Assembly: GCA_964469165.1 (NCBI GenBank)
Contig: CAYXXZ010000003.1
Coordinates: 34,867 to 98,866, forward strand
Length of the DNA: 64,000 nucleotides
Direction: 5' to 3'
DNA from: CAYXXZ01 sp964469165
Lineage (GTDB): Bacteria; Pseudomonadota; Gammaproteobacteria; Pseudomonadales; Porticoccaceae
Below the pieces are notes generated by a model. That model saw only the letters and a list, made by a program, of their open reading frames with translations. It was not told the DNA's origin and did no database searches. Below are positions 16,148 through 24,788 of the stretch, in pieces. The position numbers and the translations under genes are program-made. The first letter of the stretch is position 1; every line of letters starts with the position of its first letter.

Positions 16148-17683
16148 TTACAAATAGCGATCGACACTCAGGCAGATACCCTTCTTCGCCAGCAGATCCT
16201 TCTCGCGCGCCAGCGCCAGCCGGGTGAGGGGATGATCCTTGAGCCAGCCTTGCGGGTAAAGAATATGGAGATTGCGACCATCCACCTGCAGTTGGCATGG
16301 CAGCGGGGCGCTCTCCACCGGTGCAACATACTTGAACAGCACGGCAAGACGCAGCAACAGGCACAGGCGCTCGACCTGCTCGGCGCGCCCGTTGCCGCGC
16401 GTCTGAATCTCTTCGAGGGGAAACTTCTGGCGTTGGCCGCGCACCAGCAGGCCCAGCTCCACCTGCTCGGCATTGGAAAATCCCGGAAGGTCGCCGTTTT
16501 CTACCAGGTATTGGCCGTGCTTGTGAAAGCCGCTGTGAGAAATGGCGAGCCCCGCTTCATGCAGGTGGCACGCCCACACCAGCAACTCCAGATCCTGATC
16601 GGTGAGCTGCCAGTTGTCCCTGGCCGATTGATAAAGGTGGCGCGCCGTTTCTTCCACATGGCGTGCGCTCGACTCGTCGACACCGCAGCGCTGCATCACG
16701 GCCTTTACCGAACGCTCCCGCACGTCTTCGTGGCTGAGGCGGCCGATGGTGTCATACACGATGCCTTCGCGCAGGGCGCCGGTGGAGGTGCGCATCTCAT
16801 CGATTCCCAAGGCATCGAAAAACGCGCAGGCAATGGCCAGACCGGACGCGAACAGGTTGCGGCGCCGCTCGGGCAACCCGGCGAGCTTGCACAGCTCGGC
16901 CGCTGACGAGTAGCGCAAGATCAGCTTGCGCAGTTTCTGAAGGTTGCCCCGGGTGATCCCGGCGCTGGCCCAGTCCTGCGCGGCAATTACGCTTTCGAGG
17001 GAGCGCAGGGTACCGGACGAGCCCACCGCATCGCTCCAGCCGTAGCGTTTGAAGTCGGAGCGAATGTGGAGCATCTCGCTGTAGGCGGAGAAGTAGGCGT
17101 TGTCGAAGCGCTTGCGGGTGATCTCGCCGCCGGGAAAGAAGCGTTCGCCGTAGGACACACAACCCATGTGAAGACTTTCCATGAGGTGCGCCTCGAAGCG
17201 CTCGCCGATGATGAATTCCGTGCTGCCGCCGCCGATGTCGACCACCAGGCGGGCGGTATCGTCGGCGAGGGTATGGGCAACACCGAGGTAGACCAGACGC
17301 GCCTCTTCCCGCCCCGAAATCACTTCGAGAGGATGGCCAATGACCGCTTCGGCGGCCACGCGGAAGTCCCGGGCGTTGCGGGCGATGCGCAACGAGTTGG
17401 TGCCCACCACGCGCACCAGGTCGGGTTTGACGACATCGAGTGCCTGGCGAAAGCGGGCCAGGCATTCGAGACCGCGCGCCATGGCGGCATCGTTGAGGAC
17501 ACCGTTTTCCAGGCCGGCCGCGAGCTGGACGTTCTCGGCAATGCGCTCCACCGGGCGAACTTCGTTGTGTTCGAGCCGCGCCACCAGCATGTGAAAGCTG
17601 TTGGAGCCCAGGTCTATCGCAGCAAGCGAACGCACCTCGGACGGTTGCTTGTACTGTGTGGCCATGGCGTGGTCTTGCACCAT
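16148..17683 (-). CDS. ppx: Exopolyphosphatase, Ppx/GppA family
   Basis: A 511-residue phosphatase that removes phosphate from polyphosphate chains. The Ppx/GppA ASKHA-fold motifs are visible: AAIDLGSNSFHMLV near residue 20, VVDIGGGSTEFIIG near 143 and SSGTLRS. The C-terminal part has an HD-like HLHEAG segment, as in E. coli Ppx. The ATG at 17683 has an AGAGG ribosome-binding site; another in-frame ATG lies 18 bp inside. It is divergent from trxA, the arrangement seen in Pseudomonas (ppx, trxA, rho). Confidence 0.93.
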   Translation of the reverse strand: MVQDHAMATQYKQPSEVRSLAAIDLGSNSFHMLVARLEHNEVRPVERIAENVQLAAGLENGVLNDAAMARGLECLARFRQALDVVKPDLVRVVGTNSLRIARNARDFRVAAEAVIGHPLEVISGREEARLVYLGVAHTLADDTARLVVDIGGGSTEFIIGERFEAHLMESLHMGCVSYGERFFPGGEITRKRFDNAYFSAYSEMLHIRSDFKRYGWSDAVGSSGTLRSLESVIAAQDWASAGITRGNLQKLRKLILRYSSAAELCKLAGLPERRRNLFASGLAIACAFFDALGIDEMRTSTGALREGIVYDTIGRLSHEDVRERSVKAVMQRCGVDESSARHVEETARHLYQSARDNWQLTDQDLELLVWACHLHEAGLAISHSGFHKHGQYLVENGDLPGFSNAEQVELGLLVRGQRQKFPLEEIQTRGNGRAEQVERLCLLLRLAVLFKYVAPVESAPLPCQLQVDGRNLHILYPQGWLKDHPLTRLALAREKDLLAKKGICLSVDRYL

Positions 17684-17721
17684 CCTCTACCTCTCTGCCC
17701 AGGCGCAGTGCCGCCCCTGGA

Positions 17722-17751
17722 TTGTGACCCGATAACCGTAAGTGGTATGAT
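17722..17751 (+). promoter_or_regulatory. Candidate sigma-70 promoter of trxA
   Basis: TTGTGA at 17722-17727 and TATGAT at 17746-17751 are separated by 18 bp, about 80 bp before the trxA start codon in the intergenic region shared with ppx. Confidence 0.55.
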
Positions 17752-17832
17752 GCGCCGCATTGTACCTTTCCAAAGTCCGCGAATACCATTTCAGCGGACG
17801 CTTCTTGCCTCACACAAACTACGGAGAAACCC

Positions 17833-18159
17833 ATGGGTGACCAAATCGTTCACGTAACCGATGGCAGCTTTCAAGGCGACGTTCTGGGCTCTGATATTCC
17901 CGTTCTTGTAGACTTCTGGGCAGCCTGGTGCGGCCCCTGCAAGATGATCGCGCCTCTGCTGGATCAGGTGGCCGATGAATACGCGGGCAAGATCAAGGTT
18001 TGCAAGGTCGACGTCGACGCCAACCCCCAGACCGCTGCCAAGTTCAGCGTGCGCGGCATCCCCACCCTGATGCTTTTCAAGGGCGGCGAACTGGAAGCCA
18101 CCAAAGTCGGCGCTCTGTCCAAATCCCAGCTCACCGAGTTCATCAACAGCAACGTATGA
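17833..18159 (+). CDS. trxA: Thioredoxin 1
   Basis: A 108-residue cytoplasmic thioredoxin, the usual family length. The redox motif WCGPC is at residues 32-36 (cysteines 33 and 36) and the cis-proline loop GIPT follows in the second half. It reduces disulfides in ribonucleotide reductase and other proteins with electrons from thioredoxin reductase. The ACGGAG ribosome-binding site is 7 bp upstream. It sits between ppx and rho. Confidence 0.97.
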   Translation: MGDQIVHVTDGSFQGDVLGSDIPVLVDFWAAWCGPCKMIAPLLDQVADEYAGKIKVCKVDVDANPQTAAKFSVRGIPTLMLFKGGELEATKVGALSKSQLTEFINSNV

Positions 18160-18202
18160 TCGGCGTTTGGCAGGCCGCGCGCCACGGCCTGTCAAAAATT
18201 CG

Positions 18203-18230
18203 TTGCGCTTTGCGCTTCAACGTCTATAAT
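18203..18230 (+). promoter_or_regulatory. Candidate promoter of rho with long leader
   Basis: TTGCGC at 18203-18208 and a perfect TATAAT at 18225-18230 are spaced 16 bp apart. They leave a leader of about 210 nt before the rho ATG. A long leader fits the known autoregulation of rho by premature termination in E. coli. Confidence 0.6.
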
Positions 18231-18444
18231 TCGCCCATCAACTGCATTCACCCGTGTCTGGATAATTCTTTCTCACCTATCTGGTCAGGCTTCTGCATGC
18301 GCCTCGCTGCGCCGCAGGCCCTTCTGCCAGTGTGGCGGTGAACAATAATCGGTGAAGCGCAATCCTGAAAACTCTCTCAAAACCACCGGCTACGGAACGC
18401 AGCCTTCACTCAGCCATTTTTCTATCACTGAACCTCACTTCTGT

Positions 18445-19704
<1,260 letters not shown>

Positions 19705-19726
19705 CCGGCCTCAGGTCCGACGTGTG

Positions 19727-19755
19727 ACGCCCACCTTGCGGTGGGCGTTTTCGTT
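19727..19755. terminator. Bidirectional terminator between rho and terC
   Basis: A 9-bp stem (ACGCCCACC with GGTGGGCGT, TTGC loop) is followed by a T-rich run. It lies between the convergent rho and terC genes and could serve both. Confidence 0.85.
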
Positions 19756-20715
19756 TCAGGACTGACGCTGCTGACGGCCGCTGTGCCACAGACTGGCGAC
19801 TACCGACACCACCAGAATGAGCGCCACCACCCCCAGCGAGACCACCACGGGGATCTTGTACCACTCCACGATCAGCATCTTGGCGCCGATGAACACCAGG
19901 ATGACGGCAAGGCCGTATTTGAGCAGGGCGAAACGGTCGCCGAAGTCCGCCATCAGAAAGTACATGGCGCGCAAGCCGAGAATGGCGAACAGGTTCGAGG
20001 TGAGCACGATGAACGGGTCGGTGGTGATGGCGAAGATCGCCGGGATGCTGTCCACCGCAAAGATGACGTCGGAAATCTCCACCATCACCAGGGCAAGGAA
20101 CAGCGGCGTGGCCATGCGCATGCCGTTTCGCACCACGAAGAAGCGCTCTCCCTCGAGCTTTTCCGTCACCGGATAGTGGTTGCGAATCCAGCGCACGAAC
20201 GGGTTTTTGGCCAGATCCGGGTCATGATCGGACATCCACACCATCTTGATGCCGGTGGCGATCAGGAAGATGCCGAAGATATAGAGAACCCAGTGAAACT
20301 CCGTCACCAGCCAGCTGCCGGCAAGGATCATCACGGTGCGCAGAACGATGGCGCCGACGATGCCGTACAACAGCACGCGCCGCTGCAGCTCCAGGGGCAC
20401 GGCAAAGAAGCTGAAGATCATCATCCACACGAAGACGTTGTCCACCGCGAGCGACTTTTCCACCAGGTAGCCGGTCAGGAAGGCCAGCGCCTTCTCGTTG
20501 GCGATCTCGCGCCCCAGGGTGCCGTCGAGATACCACCAGAATCCGGCGTTGAACAGCAGCGCCACCGTCACCCAGGCCAGCGACCAGGAGGCCGCCTCCT
20601 TGAGCGATACGCGGTGCGCGTGCCCGCCCTTGACGACGAACAGATCTATCGCCAGCATCACCGCAACCACTGCGGCAAACGCCGCCCACAACCCGAAACT
20701 ACCTACCGATTCCAT
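19756..20715 (-). CDS. alx: TerC/Alx-family membrane protein, probable manganese exporter
   Basis: A 319-residue integral membrane protein with about nine hydrophobic segments. The TerC signature is visible: SLAVDNVFVW near residue 89, and VEISDVIFAVDSIPAIFAITTD. Characterised relatives (E. coli Alx, Bacillus MeeF/MeeY) move manganese out of the cytoplasm or supply it to exoenzymes. The gene is preceded by a yybP-ykoY type riboswitch and an intrinsic terminator, which supports manganese control. A GGAG ribosome-binding site is next to the ATG. Confidence 0.9.
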   Translation of the reverse strand: MESVGSFGLWAAFAAVVAVMLAIDLFVVKGGHAHRVSLKEAASWSLAWVTVALLFNAGFWWYLDGTLGREIANEKALAFLTGYLVEKSLAVDNVFVWMMIFSFFAVPLELQRRVLLYGIVGAIVLRTVMILAGSWLVTEFHWVLYIFGIFLIATGIKMVWMSDHDPDLAKNPFVRWIRNHYPVTEKLEGERFFVVRNGMRMATPLFLALVMVEISDVIFAVDSIPAIFAITTDPFIVLTSNLFAILGLRAMYFLMADFGDRFALLKYGLAVILVFIGAKMLIVEWYKIPVVVSLGVVALILVVSVVASLWHSGRQQRQS

Positions 20716-20737
20716 ATTGTCTCCGCTTCAAAACGCA

Positions 20738-20770
20738 AAAAGGCCTGTTCCCGAAGGACACAGGCCTTTT
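20738..20770 (-). terminator. Riboswitch-linked intrinsic terminator before terC
   Basis: On the minus strand the arms AAAAGGCCTGT and ACAGGCCTTTTT form a hairpin followed by a U-rich run. It lies between the aptamer and the terC start codon, so ligand binding is expected to decide read-through. Confidence 0.8.
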
Positions 20771-20771
20771 A

Positions 20772-20902
20772 CGTTTTGCACGCGCACCTTGCCCTTCGGC
20801 AAGGTCTCGCTTGCAACATTGCTGTTGCCCGCACCACCGGGACGTCGGTAACACCGATGTGCCGTGATGACGATGATGCGGCGGAAAGCTACTCCCCTTG
20901 TG
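20772..20902 (-). promoter_or_regulatory. yybP-ykoY (manganese) riboswitch aptamer upstream of terC
   Basis: The minus strand at 20888-20899 reads AAGGGGAGTAGC, the most conserved block of yybP-ykoY aptamers. About 100 nt downstream comes GCGAGACCTTGCC, resembling the second conserved block that closes the metal site. Between them are GC-rich pairing segments. The class senses manganese and often controls TerC/Alx-type genes, which matches the gene that follows. Exact aptamer borders are estimated. Confidence 0.8.
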
Positions 20903-20950
20903 GCGGCCAGTCTAGGGAGTGCTGGCGATGTGTGTCAAGGAATAAAATGA

Positions 20951-21020
20951 GAGATGCCTGAATGGGAGACGGGAGATGAGCGCTCTCTTTGTCTCCCATT
21001 CAGACATCTCCCGTCTCCTG
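20951..21020. repeat. Interleaved inverted repeats upstream of the CorC-type gene
   Basis: Two overlapping palindromes share bases. TGAATGGGAGAC (20960-20970 region) pairs with GTCTCCCATTCA (20991-21002), and GGAGACGGGAGATG pairs with CATCTCCCGTCTCC (21005-21018). The two pairings exclude each other. It lies between the terC riboswitch and a candidate promoter. Confidence 0.65.
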
Positions 21021-21049
21021 TGGCACACCCGCTGCTCATCGGCTATGAT
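21021..21049 (+). promoter_or_regulatory. Candidate promoter of the CorC-type gene
   Basis: TGGCAC at 21021-21026 and TATGAT at 21044-21049 are 17 bp apart. The predicted transcript has a leader of about 225 nt. Confidence 0.45.
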
Positions 21050-21061
21050 TGCCGGCGAATC

Positions 21062-21164
21062 AACAACCCCTATAGGTAGTCGGAGCCCGATGGCTCCTGC
21101 TGATGAATACGTCCCTGCCGTTTTCTTCCGCGACAGGCGCCCGGGAAGAGACCTCCGAACCCGG
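21062..21164 (+). promoter_or_regulatory. Structured 5' leader of the CorC-type gene, possible riboswitch
   Basis: Three stem-loops can be read in succession: GGAGCC with GGCTCC (21082-21097), CCTG with CAGG (21114-21137) and CCGGG with CCCGG (21141-21164). There is no open reading frame of note in this stretch. I do not recognise a known riboswitch class. The remainder up to 21283 shows nothing clear. Confidence 0.35.
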
Positions 21165-21283
21165 CGAGCCTCCGTCGCGACCGCCACGCCATACCCCTTT
21201 CGACGTTTCGGCATCCTGCGTGCAATATCTGCATGCCGGTGCTTCGCGTCCGCCATTTTCCTGACAGCCACACTTATTCCCTC

Positions 21284-22600
21284 ATGGAAATTCTGTTTCT
21301 CAGCATCCTGATCCTTCTCAATGGCCTGTTCGCAATGTCGGAAATCGCGCTGGTTACCGCGCGGCGCGCGCGCCTCGTCCGGCTTGCCGAAGACGGCGAC
21401 AAATCCGCCGCCGCCGCCGTGAAGCTGGGAGAGGATCCGAACCGCTTTCTGTCCACGATCCAGATCGGCATCACCTCCATCGGCGTTCTCAGCGGTATCG
21501 TGGGCGAGGCCGCTCTCGCCCAGCCACTGGCTCTGCGCATGCAGGAGCTCGGTGTCAGTGTCGACACGAGCAACATCAGTGCCACGGCGCTGGTGGTGGT
21601 GGTCATCACCTATCTGTCGATCGTGATCGGTGAACTGGTTCCCAAGCGGGTCGGCCAGATCCACTCGGAAACCATCGCCCGCCTCGTGGCGCGCCCGATG
21701 ACCATACTGTCCGTGGCCGTTCGCCCATTTGTGCACCTGCTGTCCGGGTCCACCACCTTGTTGATGCGCGTCATCCGCCAGCACGACAGCAAGGGCCCGG
21801 ACATCACCGAGGAGGAGATTCACGCCATCCTTCATGAGGGCTCCGAAGCCGGCATCATCGAGAAGAGCGAGCATGAAATGCTGCGCAATGTGTTGCGCCT
21901 CGACGAGCGCCGTATCGGCTCGCTGATGGTTCCCAGAACCGATCTGATCTGGCTGGACGTCAACCGCCCCTGGGCCGAGAATCTGGCGCTGATCACCGAA
22001 TCGAGACACTCGCGCTTCCCCGTGTGCCGCGGCGGCCTGCACGAGGTGCTCGGCGTCATTTCGGTGAAGAATCTTCTCAATCAGCCCCGCAATCAGGCGG
22101 AAGTCGACCTCACCGAGAACCTGCAACCCGCCGTGTTCGTTCCCAGCTGGCTCACCGGCATGGAGTTGCTGCATCAATTCAAGGCCAACGATTCCCGCCT
22201 GGTCTTCGTCGTCAATGAATACGGCGAATTGCAGGGCATCGTATCGCTGCACGATCTGCTGGAATCGGTGACCGGCGAGTTTCATTCCGCCAACGTCGAA
22301 GAAGCGCGCGCCTTCCAGCGCGAGGACGGCTCCTGGCTGCTGGACGGTCTCATCCCGCTTCACGAACTGCGCGACTGCCTGGGCATCAAGACATTGCCGG
22401 AGGAAGACAAGGCGCGCTATCACACCCTGTCGGGCATGATGATGTGGCTGCTCGGCCGCGTACCCCACACGGGCGACATCGCCATGTGGGAGAACTGGCG
22501 CTTCGAGGTGGTGGACCTGGACGGCAAGCGCATCGACAAGGTGCTGGCCAGCCTGGTGCCGGAGAACAGCGCCGATACCTCCGGCCCCCTGCTGCCGTAA
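21284..22600 (+). CDS. CNNM/CorC-type hemolysin-family transporter
   Basis: A 438-residue protein. Residues 1-190 form a CNNM-type membrane domain with hydrophobic segments and the NGLFAMSEIALV motif; residues about 210-330 hold a CBS pair (MVPRTDLIWL, then VVNEYGELQGIVSLHDLLE); the last 80 residues are a CorC/HlyC domain. Relatives export magnesium or cobalt. The start at 21284 is chosen because the conserved hydrophobic N-terminus begins there; the ribosome-binding site is weak. The long structured leader suggests regulation at the RNA level. Confidence 0.88.
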   Translation: MEILFLSILILLNGLFAMSEIALVTARRARLVRLAEDGDKSAAAAVKLGEDPNRFLSTIQIGITSIGVLSGIVGEAALAQPLALRMQELGVSVDTSNISATALVVVVITYLSIVIGELVPKRVGQIHSETIARLVARPMTILSVAVRPFVHLLSGSTTLLMRVIRQHDSKGPDITEEEIHAILHEGSEAGIIEKSEHEMLRNVLRLDERRIGSLMVPRTDLIWLDVNRPWAENLALITESRHSRFPVCRGGLHEVLGVISVKNLLNQPRNQAEVDLTENLQPAVFVPSWLTGMELLHQFKANDSRLVFVVNEYGELQGIVSLHDLLESVTGEFHSANVEEARAFQREDGSWLLDGLIPLHELRDCLGIKTLPEEDKARYHTLSGMMMWLLGRVPHTGDIAMWENWRFEVVDLDGKRIDKVLASLVPENSADTSGPLLP

Positions 22601-22657
22601 GCCCTGCTTTCGATCTGAATTGTCCTAATCCACGATCCGGCACTCCGCTGCCCGGCC

Positions 22658-22761
22658 CCTGCCTGGGGAAAGCATTTTGAGACACGCCGTAGATACCTCC
22701 CTGTAGGCTCGACAGCGCCATCCCTGGCGCTGACGGTCTCAAAATGCTTTCCCCAGGCAGG
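22658..22761. repeat. 104-bp palindromic element with 26-bp perfect arms
   Basis: Arms at 22658-22683 and 22736-22761 are perfect inverted copies (CCTGCCTGGGGAAAGCATTT onwards). The loop of 52 bp contains a second hairpin, AGCGCCA with TGGCGCT. There is no coding capacity. It looks like a small mobile or REP-like intergenic element. Confidence 0.75.
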
Positions 22762-22869
22762 AGCCTCCTCATGTCGTCAAGCTAAAATGAGTGCCTTTCG
22801 AGCCCGGGCTTGCATTGCCCCAGCTTTCTGGCAACACTTTGCGCCCATCCATCGCCGTTGGCCAACACC

Positions 22870-24354
22870 ATGAAATACAGGGATTTGCGGGACTTTCTCT
22901 CTTTCCTCGAAGCGCGTGGCGAACTCAAGCGCATCCGCACAGAAGTGGATCCGCACCTGGAAATCACCGAAATCTGCGACCGCACCCTCAAACTTGGCGG
23001 CCCCGCGCTGTTGTTCGAAAACGTCAAGGGTCACAGCATGCCGGTGCTGGCCAACCTGTTCGGCACACCGTTGCGGGTCGCTTTGGGCATGGGCCAGGAA
23101 GACGTGGCGGCACTGCGCGAAGTGGGCAAGCTGCTCGCCTTTCTCAAGGAGCCCGAGCCCCCCAAGGGGCTGCGGGATTTATGGGACAAGCGCGGCGAGT
23201 TCAAGCAAGTGCTCAACATGCCCGCCAAGGTGCTGAAAAATGCACCCTGCCAGGAGGTCGTGCTGGAAGGCGAGGCCGTGGATCTCGGCGCCATTCCCGT
23301 GCAAACCTGCTGGCCCGGCGACGCTGGGCCTTTGATCACCTGGCCGCTGGTGGTCACTCGCGGGCCGGAAAAAACACGCCAGAACCTCGGCATCTACCGC
23401 ATGCAGGTCATCGGCAGGAATCGCGTCATCATGCGCTGGCTCGCCCATCGCGGCGGCGCGCTGGATTTTCGCGACTGGCAACTCAAGCATCCCGGCCAGC
23501 CGTTTCCCGTCGCGGTGGCGCTGGGCGCGGACCCCGCCACCATCCTCGGCGCGGTGACCCCGGTGCCGGACAGCCTGTCGGAATACGCCTTCGCCGGCCT
23601 GTTGCGCGGCGACAAGACCGAGGTCGTGAAGTGCCTGGGTTCGGACCTGCAGGTGCCCGCTTCCGCGGAAATCATCCTCGAAGGCCATATCCATCCGGGT
23701 GACATGGCGCCGGAAGGCCCGTTTGGCGACCACACCGGCTACTACAACGAAGTGGAAAGCTTCCCGGTTTTCACCATCGAGCGCATCACCCAGCGCCGCG
23801 ACGCCATTTACCACAGCACTTACACCGGCCGCCCGCCGGATGAACCGGCCATCCTCGGCGTGGCGTTGAACGAGGTGTTCGTGCCGCTGCTGCAGAAACA
23901 GTTTCCGGAGATCGTCGACTTCTACCTGCCACCGGAAGGCTGCTCCTACCGCTTCGCGGTGGTGACCATGAAGAAGCAGTACGCCGGCCACGCCAAGCGG
24001 GTGATGATGGGCGTGTGGTCGTTCCTGCGCCAGTTCATGTACACCAAGTTCGTGGTGGTGACCGACGATGACGTGAACGCCCGCGACTGGCGCGACGTGA
24101 TCTGGGCCATGACCACCCGCATGGACCCCGGCCGCGATACGGTGATCATCGACAACACCCCCATCGACTATCTGGATTTCGCCTCTCCGGTGTCTGGCCT
24201 GGGCGCCAAGATCGGCTTCGACGCCACCAACAAATGGCCGGGAGAAACCAGCCGGGAATGGGGCACGCCAATCGCCATGGACGCCGACGTGAAGGCGAGG
24301 GTGGATGAACTCTGGGACAGCCTGGGTATCGTCGAGCCCGCGCGCGATCTTTGA
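22870..24354 (+). CDS. ubiD: 4-hydroxy-3-polyprenylbenzoate decarboxylase UbiD
   Basis: A 494-residue prenylated-FMN-dependent decarboxylase of ubiquinone synthesis. The match to E. coli UbiD is close throughout, for example MKYRDLRDFL at the start, LGIYRMQVIG, ADPATILGAVTPVPD and the DYLDFASPVSGLG segment near the end. It needs the flavin made by UbiX, whose gene is not in the window. The ATG at 22870 reproduces the family N-terminus. Its stop overlaps the start of the downstream cupin gene. Confidence 0.97.
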   Translation: MKYRDLRDFLSFLEARGELKRIRTEVDPHLEITEICDRTLKLGGPALLFENVKGHSMPVLANLFGTPLRVALGMGQEDVAALREVGKLLAFLKEPEPPKGLRDLWDKRGEFKQVLNMPAKVLKNAPCQEVVLEGEAVDLGAIPVQTCWPGDAGPLITWPLVVTRGPEKTRQNLGIYRMQVIGRNRVIMRWLAHRGGALDFRDWQLKHPGQPFPVAVALGADPATILGAVTPVPDSLSEYAFAGLLRGDKTEVVKCLGSDLQVPASAEIILEGHIHPGDMAPEGPFGDHTGYYNEVESFPVFTIERITQRRDAIYHSTYTGRPPDEPAILGVALNEVFVPLLQKQFPEIVDFYLPPEGCSYRFAVVTMKKQYAGHAKRVMMGVWSFLRQFMYTKFVVVTDDDVNARDWRDVIWAMTTRMDPGRDTVIIDNTPIDYLDFASPVSGLGAKIGFDATNKWPGETSREWGTPIAMDADVKARVDELWDSLGIVEPARDL

Positions 24355-24668
24355 TGGACAAGAGCAATCTCTTTGAAGGCATTCCCGCCGAGCTGCCCGC
24401 GGAGCTGGAAACCCAGCTCGCCCAGGGCCGCGCCTTTCGCCTGAAGCGCATCGTATCCCGTGGCCAGAGCACGGATTGGTACGATCAGGATGAGGATGAA
24501 TGGGTTTTGCTGGTGACCGGCGCCGCACGCCTCGAGTTCGAGGGCAACGCGCCCATGGAGCTCGCCGCGGGCGACTACACGCTCATTCCCGCGCACTGCA
24601 AACATCGCGTCGCCTGGACCGATCCGGAGCGGGAATCGGTGTGGCTTGCGATCTATTTCGAGGGGTGA
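24354..24668 (+). CDS. Cupin-domain protein
   Basis: A 104-residue single-domain cupin. The two cupin motifs are loosely visible, one around DEDEWVLLVTGAARLEFEG and the second around LAAGDYTLIPAHCKHRV with a His-Cys-x-His arrangement. The ATG overlaps the ubiD stop (TGATG), so the two are co-translated. A link to quinone synthesis is not established; the function is unknown. Confidence 0.8.
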   Translation: MDKSNLFEGIPAELPAELETQLAQGRAFRLKRIVSRGQSTDWYDQDEDEWVLLVTGAARLEFEGNAPMELAAGDYTLIPAHCKHRVAWTDPERESVWLAIYFEG

Positions 24669-24674
24669 GCTTGC

Positions 24675-24750
24675 CTGTAGGAGCCTGCCTGCAGGCGACA
24701 CAACACATCGGCACGCACGGCATACGGTCGCCTGCGGGCAGGCTCCTACA
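24675..24750. repeat. REPIN (two inverted REP palindromes)
   Basis: CTGTAGGAGCCTGCCTGCAG at the left faces GCCTGCGGGCAGGCTCCTAC at the right, with about 28 bases between. It lies between the convergent cupin and flavoenzyme genes. Confidence 0.8.
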
Positions 24751-24756
24751 CAGGCA

Positions 24757-24788
24757 GGTTCCTGCTTAAAGCTTATGGCTTACAGCTC
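24757..24788 (+). repeat. Dispersed repeat, GTTCCTGCTTAAAGCTTATG family
   Basis: One of four recognisable copies; the others are at 28186-28228 (inverted), 30987-31028 and a diverged one near 35085-35150. The shared core is TTCCTGCT, AAAGCT, ATGGCTTACAG. This copy overlaps the end of the flavoenzyme gene and supplies its last codons and stop. Confidence 0.7.
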
